Below, piece by piece: positions 12,694-23,592 of a DNA stretch of 64,000 bases. A model generated the notes under the pieces. That model was given only the letters and a program-made list of their open reading frames with translations, ran no database searches and was not told the origin of the DNA. How positions within the stretch are numbered: position 1 is the stretch's first letter; every line of letters starts with the position of its first letter. The position numbers were made by a program, and so were the translations under genes. The stretch comes from Ridgeia piscesae (lineage: Eukaryota > Annelida > Polychaeta > Sabellida > Siboglinidae): NCBI GenBank assembly GCA_025642075.2, contig JAODUO010000850.1, positions 108,501 to 172,500 on the forward strand, written 5' to 3'.

Positions 12694-15600
12694 TTAGCTG
12701 CTGTGGGAGGATGACTTTGACGTGCGACCACGGCGATGATGTGAACTCATCGAACGCTTGTGGTATGCCATCAGTGACGATGGTGCTTTCCGTATCTCCA
12801 CCTGCACATAATCATCACAGTTTATCAGTTTGGCAGCAATCACAACTCTGTGTATGCAATATTAAGTCATTTCAGATCAATGTAAGTAAGTTACATGAAT
12901 GTATTTTAGTTAACAAATATCTACAATGAGTTGCTTTAAAATTTGTCATACAGACGTCATACAGTAAATCAAATGTAATTACATACCTAAATTAACTAAA
13001 GAAATAGACTGAATAAGTTTAAAAATAAATCATAAATAAATAAATCCAGTGTCATTATGACGAAATGACCGTGCTCACCTTTTGACCACCATTATCTCCA
13101 TCGCCATCCCCGGAGAGGTCAATAACGGCAACTGGTTTTGAGTCTTGTGATTCGCCAGTTTCAGGGCCACCTTGTGCATCGCCCCCTGCCTGGCCACCAG
13201 ATGGCGTGCCTGCAGCAGCTGGGATGCCAAGACCGGACAGAGAGGGGGGTGGGGGAATGTCATCTTCATCATCTGGGTCTATGGACAGCATGAGCTGTTT
13301 GAACTGAAATAAGACAGTGGGCATTCATTAGGGGTGGTCTTATCAGTTCTTTACCATCAATGTATTAAAACATTTCCATTCAAATATCATATTTACCTTG
13401 CATGCTAAATGCCCATTTCATACAGATAGCAGAGTAATTGTATTTTCAAAATTGTGCTTAATTATATGTCAGAAGAGAAACTGTTTATACAATATTACAT
13501 GACTAACACAATGTCCATTTAGTCAGGATGATCCTTGTGTCAAATTTATGGTAATATTTTCTATTACAACATTTTCACCTCCAGTTGTGTTATTAATAGT
13601 TCGTAGACATTTTCACGATCACAGTTTTTAGATTGTGAACGAGAAATCATATCCAGCTATTTTATTCAAATAGAACACTAACAAAGTGCACTCACATCTA
13701 AGTAGCCCTGAATCAACTTAGTTTTGGTGTCATCATCTTGTGGCAAGTCTTGGGTGCCCTCTCTAACCAGATCCATTGCTTGGCTTGGGTTAAAGGTCAT
13801 CTTTGCTTTGCGGTTCAGAGGTTTGTCCCACACCTTTGCCTGTTCTGTTGGCGAGTAGCGGTGAATTTTGCTGTAAGGAACAACACAAATGTCAACAAAC
13901 TTCACGGAGGCTAACAAGAGAACTTGTTACTTGGAATAAAGTCATCCAGTGTTTCTGTAACAAATCCTGCTCTGATCTAAAATCAAGATGATCTTTTTTT
14001 TGAAGGTCTACCAAATCATTACAGAAAAACATCTGATATCATAACTGGCTAAACTCTATCTTTATTTGCTTATCATTAGTATTTTAAATTATTATTAGTT
14101 TGTTATTATATACAACATTGAGCAGAAATGGTATTCTAATATTTTTTGCAATTATACATTAATTGTTACTGTAATGATGCACCACAATCTTGGACTTGGC
14201 ACTATTGACTATATTAAACTAATACATATTACAATTACAGCCGACGAAAGGTCAATGTTGATAGCTGACCTGTCCGTGAAGCGATAGAGTTCTTTCAGAT
14301 GTTGTTTGAGCATCAGTAGAAGTATGCAGCCCTGTGACATCATGAACAAGTTCGGCAGTGCCGTTGTGTCTTCAGCCATGTGCTCTGCAATACCAGATTA
14401 TAAACATTCAGATATCTCACAACTGCAGCAGGAAGATCCAAGCAAATCAATGACAATTTGATAATAACAACATTACATCAACACCCAAAAAACATGTCCA
14501 TCACAAGGCATGTAGTAACTTCCTAAACAACCAATAATGGTTTGGTAATACCAACATTTCCTCAAGGCCCGAACTAGATCAAAAACAGTTCATGTTACAG
14601 TTATTTGCTTGTAAACTGAGTGAGTGATGACAGCAGATTTTACATTGAACCGTGCAGAAAGTTAATGATGACTTCTGTAGTAAAGTATGGATTGTTCTTT
14701 TTGGGCAAGTATGATAATGTGCAACAAATGAATAAATTATATTGGTTATTGCAATGGATGTGTTGCGATTACTTTACCAACCTAATAATGTGTTCAACTC
14801 CTCATCATCATTGTCTTCAAGCTTAGCTCTGTCATCATCAGCTGCTCCAGGAAAGAAGACCTGAAGAAACAGCAACAGATTCATTCTCCTGTGACTACAG
14901 AATATGAACATCACAACTCCAAGTGTCATTGCTACAAAACAAACTTGTTTTACTAAAGTATGACATTTTGTAGTACATTATTTAATATGAGAAAACATAA
15001 TTTTATCTCTGTGGTTATCCATGCGTGATTGAATACAAAGTTTGACAATATCAAAAGGAGGAATGTGACTTCTAGCAGAATACGAGAATAAGAGACTGAA
15101 CTCTGAACACATCCAACAAGATGTCGTAGACAGCACCAAGTGTACACAGAACAGGAGATGCTGCAGACTGCAAAGAAATGCACCATCAGAAGTGCCAGTG
15201 CACATCTGTTTCTGCCACTGACACTCAGAAATATTTAAAAGTACTTTTTATGTAACTACTTGTTTTATAAAACACAGCTGATTATTGAATATGCGTGATG
15301 AGACTGACCAAGAGAACATGGAAAACAGAAAAAAGATAGTACTGAGAGGTTTTAAAAAGGGTGGGAGGGACCAGCCGTGTATGGGAGAGAATGGCATATT
15401 ATCTGTTAGCACAATAGATAGACAGGAACTAGACACAAATAGTCGAGAGAACACAAAGATCAACTGATACTGGCCCCACCCCACAACTCTCCACAAGGGA
15501 CATAGAGGGAGAGGCGATAATGACCTCGTTTTGTGCAAAGCACCGAGATTTGAGAACCAGGATTTTTTTGATGCTGCAATGTTTTTATTTAACCAAAAGG

Positions 15601-16535
15601 ATATTTCAAATCATCTGCCCACAGCAGAGTGTAAAATAAGAACGTTATCCACGCAGTAGAGTTAATAGCACTGGCATGTTTACCCACACATACGTTTAGC
15701 TTCCAATACACCAACATCTATATTTCATCATCCTTTTACAATAATGCTAGAAATCAATACAGGTTTTTAATTAACAGGCTTTTTAAAATGCAGTTTTAAT
15801 TCATGGAGCTCCTTTATGTTTACTTCTTAAGAATTAGTACAAGACACCTACCAAAGAATTTCTGGAAGCAGTCCCTCACTAACTTATAATTATGTGTGAC
15901 TGTATTTACAACTGCGCCAAGACAGCTAACACAGCTTTGCAGCACCTACAATACAAATATAGGTACGTTGTGATGGTGGTGCATGTATTGTTAGAATTTA
16001 TACAGAAATTGCAAATCTTCTCGACATGTACAACATTGTAGTACTGACCAACTGTATAACACTAATACTACCACATGATTGACTAAGGCATTAGCATGAA
16101 AACCAACAGACAGAAATCGTCCTAGTTGGAATCTCGTCATTTCTCTTCAATCTCGTCATTTAAGAATGATATAATCACAAGATTGCTCAGAGCTGGGCAA
16201 AATTGGCATTCGTTAGTGATAATTTCAAGTGCTACATCCCTAGTAAAGTACCAGTTCTATATTAAGATACCACCAATGTTTGCAGCAGCTAGCTATGTGA
16301 CTTTAAACAGTAATAACATAAACATGTTATAATTCATTACCACTGGTGTTGGGACCAGGACAGCCCCAACAAGGGCTGAGAATCAGTGACTTACCAGCAT
16401 GCCGTGCTTGAGCACAAGTTTCATCATGTCTTCCTCGAGCTGAGCAAGGAAACTCTCGCCAGGGTGGTCCATGAGGGGCACTGCCAGTTCGAGGATCCTC
16501 GCAACATTGTGTAGCACCATGTAGTCTCCCGGCGT
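12694..16535 (-). CDS. NIPBL: NIPBL/Nipped-B-like cohesin loader, C-terminal exons
   Basis: NIPBL (Scc2) is the HEAT-repeat protein that, with MAU2, loads cohesin onto chromatin. Seven exons are supported on the minus strand, in gene order: 16535-16395, 15945-15852, 14860-14782, 14384-14270, 13870-13696, 13303-13079 and 12801-12694 (stop TAA at 12696-12694). Diagnostic matches to animal NIPBL are VSCLGAVVNTVTHNYKLV, GCILLLMLKQHLKELYRFTD split in phase to SKIHRYSPTEQAKVWDK, and YLDFKQLMLSIDPDDEDD. The last exon gives a basic tail (VEIRKAPSSLMAYHKR...). Phases agree for exons 1-2 and 3-7. The join 15852 to 14860 does not: one side is phase 1, the other phase 0. Roughly 300-400 residues of conserved HEAT sequence expected there are not found in the 990-bp interval. 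It may be a partial or rearranged copy. Exons 5' of 16535 were not identified. Confidence 0.8.
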
Positions 16536-16539
16536 CTAT

Positions 16540-17870
16540 ACAACATCAAAAACAAAATGAAAAGAAGCTGCCCCGATATACAGTTAGCGAAATGCCCCCC
16601 AAACAATGTAATTATATGCACCTTGAAAACTTCACGTTTGCTGATGATTTATTGTACCATATCGGGTAATAATATAAAACCAGTTCTACAGCAACTGTAA
16701 TGAAGCACTTTTCCAACAAAGACTGTCTGCTATGCTAGAAACGTCTCAAAGATAGTGGGGGAAATACATCGAATTTGACGAAACATGTCACCAATCAAGA
16801 AGCTATCAAAACGTGATGATCAACTTTCAGCGTACGGCATGTCGACGTCGTCGACGTTGACGTTGTGGACAACGTCGCATTGCCATTGACTCGAGAACGT
16901 GTTCTTTCGAAATATTCGACAATGAGCAAGCAGTGGACATCAAGTTACAGTCGAAGCGAATCGCCATCGATTGCCGAATCTACTAAGTAACTGCGGCCAC
17001 AGCGTCAAGAAGTGACATATACGACGTGACTGATTAACGATGACGATTCGCTTACTGCATCTACTGCCACTGTGACACTGGCACTGGCCAAACAGGTTCA
17101 CCACTGGCAGAGCCAGAGGTAGAGGAAGAAACTGACCTGTTCTTGAAAACAGTTGCAAAAACATAATGGGGCTTGTTATGTGTACTTGATAACGTGGTAA
17201 TTTAAGTTTTATATTAAAATAAATATTGGTGTGAACTGGGAAGTACAATTGTAATTTAAATTAATATTTTTTCAATTATTAATTAGTGTTATTTTATTGT
17301 AATCATCTATACAGTTTTGATGCTAAATCACAATTATCTTTATGATAGAATTAATAATAATAAAGTTATAACAATGAGGGTTCAGCTGTGCTGGCAGTGA
17401 CACTATTATAAGTGATAGGTGTTTTTATATAATAATAACATATTATTTGTATGTTTCATTTGTTTCAGCTGTATTTGTTGATGGTCATTTTAGGAGACAC
17501 ATTGACTTGAAATTAAGCTGCTATATTAAAGTGTATTTACAAACAGCTGGGGTGAAGTACTGTTATTAATTAAAAATAATTCAGTGCAATTAATTAATTA
17601 ATTTGTCACTAGGTATTTTATTGCAGTTGTCTTTATTGTTTTAATATTATATTACAATTACCTTTTAGTTTTACAACAGTAATCAATTATATTGAAACTG
17701 TTGTTTGTGTACTTACATAAATTGAAAATTGCATATTAATCATTGTTTGCATGACTATAAAATTGTCACATATTTCCCTACAAGTGAAAATGTTGTGTTT
17801 CTGTGGCATTAGTCTAAGTGGATAGTAGTGTTTCTTTGAAGATCTCTACTGTACTGAATTACACTTATAA
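16540..17870. other. Non-coding, AT-rich, possible intron or decayed repeat
   Basis: No further NIPBL exon was recognised upstream of 16535. The segment 16840-16880 is rich in GTCGACGT-type words. From 17260 to 17800 it is low-complexity AT-rich DNA. Confidence 0.4.
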
Positions 17871-17877
17871 GGTAAAT

Positions 17878-18150
17878 TTCGAGTATCGACTAAAAATCTA
17901 GTATCGATTGATATCGAAGAATTCTGATATCGAACCAGTAATATATCGATCGGTATCGAAGAATTCTGGTATCAAACCAGTAATATATCGATTGATATCG
18001 AACCAGCACTACTTCTGTTGCATACTGTGCTTCTACTGGGAACTGTGTTCTATGTGAAAATTAGACTTGATTACAACGTAAGTATCGAGTATCGAAACAA
18101 AATTCAGGTATCGATCGGTATCGAACAAAACCTGGTATTGAACCAGCACT
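17878..18150. repeat. ATCGAT-rich dispersed repeat end
   Basis: Several variants of ATATCGATTGATATCGAA and GGTATCGAACCAGCACTA recur at 17900-18005 and 18080-18150. Such subterminal repeats ending in a CCAGCACTA-type terminus resemble non-autonomous hAT ends, but I could not find a convincing opposite terminus. Confidence 0.45.
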
Positions 18151-18489
18151 AGTTGGAGCACATCAGTCTAGGCAATTTTTTTATTATTTGAGTAGTATTT
18201 GTAGAACTCTTAAAATATATTAATCACCTGCCGCATTGCATAGAATATGCCCATGACAATAACGTATTGCTTCATTGCAAAAACCATTTCAGAAAACAAA
18301 TTACCAAGATACAGATAGTTCTTTAACAAAGAGGCCAATGGCTCAAGAGACCAATAATGTTTCCAATTTATGCATGGCTACCTATAGTGCTTAACCCGAC
18401 TTGTTTTGTGACACACCCACGAAATTTCACCGAGATCCAACCCATGACAACGGTAAAACTTCACGCTGTTTGAATGGCTCAAAACCATC

Positions 18490-18834
18490 TTGCTAACCCG
18501 TGCACACCAAAAATTTCTTCACCACAGATTAGAATAAACATCCTAAATTACCCTAAACACAAATGATTTCAATATACCATAACACATAGTTTGGTAATTG
18601 TTAATGAAACACAGCTATGTTATAATATCGGTGAAATCTAGCTTAATTTTGGTCAAATTTTAAAAATAAAACGACGTAAATAAAGTTCAACTTACCACCA
18701 AGTTGGAGCCGCCATCCGATGACGTCAATCATAAAAAATGCGCGCGAATCAGAGAGTTAAACCAAAACGGTACCCAGATCTAAGTAAAAGGAACGACGCT
18801 GCTGCTACGCGGTTTTGCACGCAATTCAAAATCA
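18490..18834 (-). promoter_or_regulatory. Promoter-like block, copy A (CRE + ATGGCGGC + donor)
   Basis: On the minus strand this ~345-bp block carries a perfect CRE, TGACGTCA (18720-18727). Next come ATGGCGGCTCCAACTTGGTG (18715-18696) and a consensus donor GTAAGT (18695-18690), with CG-rich words upstream (CGCGCGCA). ATGGCGGC also matches the YY1-type core common at animal promoters. If translated, exon 1 would give MAAPTW plus two bases. That phase does not join the first NIPBL exon seen at 16535, because it would make TGA; further exons or a different gene are needed. It is about 95% identical to copy B at 20250-20599. Confidence 0.5.
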
Positions 18835-20249
18835 TCATAGGATGTTGGAAATAGGCTCAAATGAAAGGTAACAAGTTACAGATCACATAACTGTTAATTT
18901 TATTACGATATTTGTATTATATCCAAAGTTAGTGCAATTTAAAGATGGATAAATTGCGCGAAATTTGTGTATCTCTGATAATGGTAAAATGAGCTCATTT
19001 TTGTGTTGATAAATATTTGAATAAAAGTGACTTTAAAATGGCATAACTTTGTTATTAAAATATTTTTGCAGTGTTTTGAAATTCATTGAATGGAGTAATA
19101 AATTTGCTATATTGATTTTTTTTTGCACTAATTAATTCAGTTAATTAGTTAATATTAGTTAAGTAGTGCACAGTAGTAACAGACCAACACATTCTAATCA
19201 AGACCAGCAGAGTCCATAAATATGAAGATATTTATACATATTATGCAGTGTGCATAACCACATTGATTATGAGAATAAATATATATTAACTAGTCATGTA
19301 ATAAAATTAATTAATTAGTTAATAGGCGATAATTAGCAGGCAACCTCAACAGACAGAAACTTTTTTGTAAAATGCCACAATGTCCATGAATATGTTTATA
19401 ATATTATTATAAACATGAATTTGTAGAACCACCTTACTTGTGGTAAGAGATATACATTAAACAGTTATGTAATATTAATAATAAACTAAATGAATAAATC
19501 AATTAAATTAATAGCCGTGCTTCGTATAGACTTACACATGAATAAAAGGCCTTAATGTCCATAATTATTAAGACATTCCCACATTAATTATGGTAATAAA
19601 TACACATTACCCAGTAATTTCATATTCACACTAACTTAATTAATAAGTTAATATTGGCTAATGTTAGCATGCTAACTCGACAAATCTAATGGTTACGTTT
19701 TGATGAAAGCCTGCAGTAAATATAATTTATGCAATGTTTAGAACCACATGAAACATTATGATCAACCATCAATAGTACATGTCATTACAGCATAAATAAT
19801 AACTTTATTAATAAATATTAACTAAATAACAAACTCAACAGACCAATGCATGACAATGAAGCACAGTTGTCATACTTCACTTGTTTATGGATTATCGCGA
19901 GGTTACAGCCATACAGGTTGGACAAATGCTGCAGGCTCAGTATTCTCAGTAGAGAATAATGTTATTGTTTCATAATATTCTGCATTTCAACATGAACTTG
20001 ATGAAGTAATGTTTATAAACTGTTCACAGTGTTTCGTCACCGACTCCGACATCTCTTGAGTCTTGTGGAAGTTGTGCCAAATGCAAGACTGCTTTCTGCG
20101 TTACCTTCTCTTAATAAAACAATAACTTGGCGACCAATACAGCTAGACATTTGTGTTTGGCACCGTTGGAAAGCCAATATATTTACCTTTCACACGGTAC
20201 CTTTATCTCAAAAAGTGATTTTCCAACTTATACCTGTGTTCGGTCATTC
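18835..20249. other. AT-rich spacer between the two promoter-like copies
   Basis: About 1.4 kb of AT-rich DNA with recurrent TTAATTAATTAG and TAATAAATA words and no coding signal. It contains no LTR-element motifs that would make the flanking copies LTRs. Confidence 0.45.
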
Positions 20250-20599
20250 TTGTTAACCCGCGCACACCAAACATTTCTTCACCATGCACAGATTAGAATA
20301 AACATCCTAAATTATCCTAAACACAAACTATTTCAATATACCATAACACATAGTTTGGTAAATTGTTAATGAAACACAGCTATGTTATAATATCGGTGAA
20401 ATCTAGCTTAATTTTGGTCAAATTTAAAAAATAAAACGACGTAAATAAAGTTCAACTTACCACCAAGTTGGAGCCGCCATCCGATGACGTCAATCATAAA
20501 AAAATGCGCGCGAATCAGAGAGTTAAAACAAAACGGTACCCAGATCCAAGTAAAAGAAACTACGCTGCAGCTACGCGGTTTTGCGCGCACGCAAAATCA
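20250..20599 (-). promoter_or_regulatory. Promoter-like block, copy B (CRE + ATGGCGGC + donor)
   Basis: Second copy of the 18490-18834 block, same orientation, offset about 1.76 kb. The CRE TGACGTCA is at 20485-20492, the ATG at 20480-20478 and the donor GTAAGT at 20460-20455. All three elements are preserved exactly, while scattered substitutions and 1-3-bp indels lie elsewhere. It could be a duplicated first exon and promoter, or two copies of a dispersed repeat containing a promoter. Confidence 0.5.
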
Positions 20600-21374
20600 C
20601 CGCCGAATCAGATTTTTTTGAAGTGCCTATATCAACTGTAGTTTATGTGACAGTGGACAAGGCATTTTAAAATGTTGCCTTATTATTGCATTTTCATAAA
20701 TACTTAAAACAAATTATCCATAATATTACTTATGATCTACACTGTGAAAATATAGAATTGTTATGAAGTTTTTATTTATTTTTTATTTAAAAAGACCTGT
20801 GGTAATAGAAATGTGTTGTTGGAAATGTACTTGTTTGCATAACACATTTTCCAAAAATAGATTGCCATAGTTAGTTCAGATGTAAAACTACATTTGCAAC
20901 AGTTCTCATGCTTACATGGAATAAGTGAGAGAGAAAAACACAAACTAAAAATCGTGCATATTAAATATAACAAAGGCATACATGTAAAGGTGGTAATATG
21001 ATTTCAACATCTTTCCATTCAGCCGCGTTCTTTGGCCAGTTCGATCGCCAACACTTCTGTCTTATTCAACACGATAGAATCTACATCTGCTGGTTCTTCG
21101 ATCGAAGTAACCTTCCCAATATCAATTGCGTTCTCCTTGTAAAATTCAAAAGAATGCGTACATTTTTGCTGTCGACATGTTGCGCTCGACTTCTTTGAAT
21201 TTCGCGTCAACGCTAACCCGCCATCTCTGATTGGATAACCCTTAGTTCAGAAGCATGGTCGAATACAAAAGAATGCGCAATAAATGGCAAATGGAAATAC
21301 GTACGCATGACTTCTTTTCAGTTATTGTTTGTCATCAATAATGTCTGCATAAAAATAACACGAATGGTATATGC
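20600..21374. other. Non-coding stretch before Ty3-type element
   Basis: No gene or exon recognised. The short open frames near 21000-21210 have no domain features. Confidence 0.4.
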
Positions 21375-21488
21375 TGTATCATAAAACAACACGTGTATCA
21401 ACTTTTACCCTAGTCCACAGTGCCTTTATTACCTCAGTCTTGTATTACCGTAAAGTGCTGTATTTAACACCATGATAATCTCATTACA
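21375..21488 (-). repeat. 3' LTR of Ty3-type element (114 bp)
   Basis: TG...CA borders, aligned with the 5' LTR. It lacks the 5-bp AATTT-type insertion seen in the other copy. Confidence 0.92.
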
Positions 21489-21500
21489 TCTTCCCTTCTT
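21489..21500 (-). promoter_or_regulatory. Polypurine tract
   Basis: The element strand reads AAGAAGGGAAGA, ending exactly where the 3' LTR begins with TGTAATGAG. This is the expected plus-strand primer and confirms the element's orientation and LTR border. Confidence 0.85.
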
Positions 21501-21769
21501 GGTTTAACTAAAGTACATTATAAGTTTTATGCACAATAGTTCTGCACATTTCGATGTTATCTCACAAGTTCGTAAGTCTTCATTCACTGTTCTTAACTGT
21601 TCAGTTTGTATCAGTCCAATTAAAGGCATGATAATGTCCTGTTTGACTACTCCTGATTATCTACTTTATACGCAAAGAAACTTGCATTTATAACTAGAAA
21701 CCAGGGTAGACTGCCCTTTGTTTCGTCTAATGTTATATGAATGGGATTATTCTGCCCATTGCTATCACT

Positions 21770-22123
21770 TTAGTCGTGTACATAACGACTCGGCAGCTTG
21801 ATGATCCGGCCACTACGTGTAGTGCGCACATCACTCATTGTTGACACAGGCTGTGACTGGTCTGTGGAGTGGCTTGATTTTGCTGCCTCCGGAGACACTG
21901 CTGACTGGTTTGTTGAGGCTGTGGCTCCTCCCGACGGGTGATCTATACAAACCTCTCTGTCGTCGTCATCATCGTGTACTGGCACAAACCTCTCTTGTGT
22001 CTTTAGCAGATGACGTCTGTTTCTTCGTAAACGCCTACCCCTCTCAAGCTCCACTAGGTACGAGTTGGGTGCTACCCTTGCCAGTACTTGCGCTTTCTCA
22101 CTCCACACACCGTCACCTCTCAC
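21770..22123 (-). pseudogene. Ty3-type integrase C-terminal tail
   Basis: This 117-codon frame begins GDGVWSEKAQVLARVAPNSY, the small basic barrel that follows the integrase core in this group. It continues through basic LRRNRRHLLKTQE and a Ser/Thr-rich acidic tail, and ends RTTRSGRIIKLPSRYVHD. It is displaced by one frame from the integrase core upstream. The ORF stops before the polypurine tract. Confidence 0.8.
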
Positions 22124-23592
22124 CCTGACTGTGTCAGTAGTCTCAGTGGCTTGAGTTGATTGCTACCGTGATCATAATAGTGCTTCTGTTTGATGTCTGG
22201 CAACTTGTGCATGGCGACATGTTCTTCTGTTTCCTGTTCATTGAGATCGATCTCTCCAGGAGATCGGTCACTTCCCAACAGTGGTGAAGTTCTGTAGTTT
22301 AGCAATGCCAGGTACGGATCCTCGTCATTCTCCTTGGCTTTCTTCAACAAACGCTTCACGATTTGTACCGCTTTTTCCGCCTTTCCATTACTCTGTGGGT
22401 ACTCGGGACTAGATGTCACATGTTTGAAGCCGTATTGCATTGCAAACTGTCGGAACTCACGGCTGCTGAACTGTGGTCCATTATCTGACACAACCACAGA
22501 AGGAAGACCGTGTCTTGCCATGATGGATTTCATGTGACTTATGGTGTTTGTGGACGACAGATCTTCTAGTTTGGCCACTTCTGGGTAGTTTGATGTATAG
22601 TCGACAACCACCAAGAAGTTCTTGCCAAACAGCGTGAATAAGTCTGCTCCTATCTTCCGCCAAGGTTTCACGGGTACTTCATGTTGTTCAATTGGCTCTT
22701 TTGCCTGCTTGTACCTGTGTTTCTGACATGTACCGCATCGTCCTATGTGGTTTTCAATGTCGTTGTTGATGTTGGGCCAGTACATCACTTGTCTTGCTCT
22801 GGCCTGGCGTTTTTCTATGCCTAGATGTCCTTCGTGAATCTTCTTCAGCATGTCACCTTGTAGTGTTTTAGGTATGATAACTTTCGGTCCTTTCACCAAC
22901 ACCCCATCGATTTCAGTGATATCACCTCTGAAGTGGTAGTATGGTTTCAGTGATTGCGCATGATTACTTTCCCATCCGAAGTGCACTGCATTCAGGACGT
23001 CTTTCAGTTCCTCATCGTCCTTTGCGTGGGTGGCAATCTTTTCCCACATTGGATCACTCACTTGTGCATTCTGTCTGATCATATCCACCTGTGCTTTGAT
23101 CTCCTCTTCTGTGTTACTTTTCTTTTCACTTCTGTCAAATGCACGTGACAGAGTGTCGGCTACTATCAGGTATTTTCCCGGTTTGAACTCGAGTTTCAAG
23201 TCATACCTTCTCAATCGCAGCATCATTCGTTGTAGACGAGGCGTCAGATCGCACAGATTCTTCTTGTGGAGTGAAACCAAGGGTTTGTGGTCGGTTTCTC
23301 CTATTACCGTAGCACCATACACACACTCATGGAACTTCTCACATGTAAAGACTAGCCCTAAAAGCTCCTTCTCAATTTGAGCATAGTTCTTTTCTGCAGA
23401 GGTCAAGGCACGCGAGATGAACGCAACTGGAAGCCAATTTCCATCGTGCTCCTGTAGAAATACGGCTCCCAAGCCATCCTTTGAAGCATCACTTGATATC
23501 TTGCTTCTTCTAGCTGGATCATAGAACTTCAGGAGTGGTTCCGTCGTGAAGAAGTCTTTTATGTCTTGCCATTCCTTTGCCTGTTCGGCTTC
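22120..23592 (-). pseudogene. Ty3-type RNase H-integrase part of pol
   Basis: The frame continues pol after the in-frame stop. RNase H is shown by SSDASKDGLGAVFLQEH, KELLGLVF and TDHKPL. Integrase follows: a zinc-binding HLGIEKRQAR...CGTCQKH region, then catalytic residues in IGADLFTLF, VVSDNGPQF and PQSNGKAEKAV, matching the D-D-E triad. The frame breaks near 22140, where the C-terminal segment begins in another frame. The catalytic residues remain, so decay here is mainly frameshifts. Confidence 0.88.

Noticed and set aside
15050..15180. Minus-strand stretch LCTLGAVYDILLDVF as a missing NIPBL exon
   Set aside because: Similarity to the NIPBL HEAT region is too weak, the frame meets a stop, and no good donor follows.
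18238..18377. Minus-strand open stretch (LKNYLYLGNLFSEMVFAMKQ) ending at a GTGATT donor
   Set aside because: Protein-like, but the donor is weak, no acceptor fits in phase, and I could not place it in NIPBL or another family.
18490..20599. The two 345-bp direct copies as LTRs of a retrotransposon
   Set aside because: The copies lack TG...CA borders, and the 1.4 kb between them has no primer site, polypurine tract or pol motifs.
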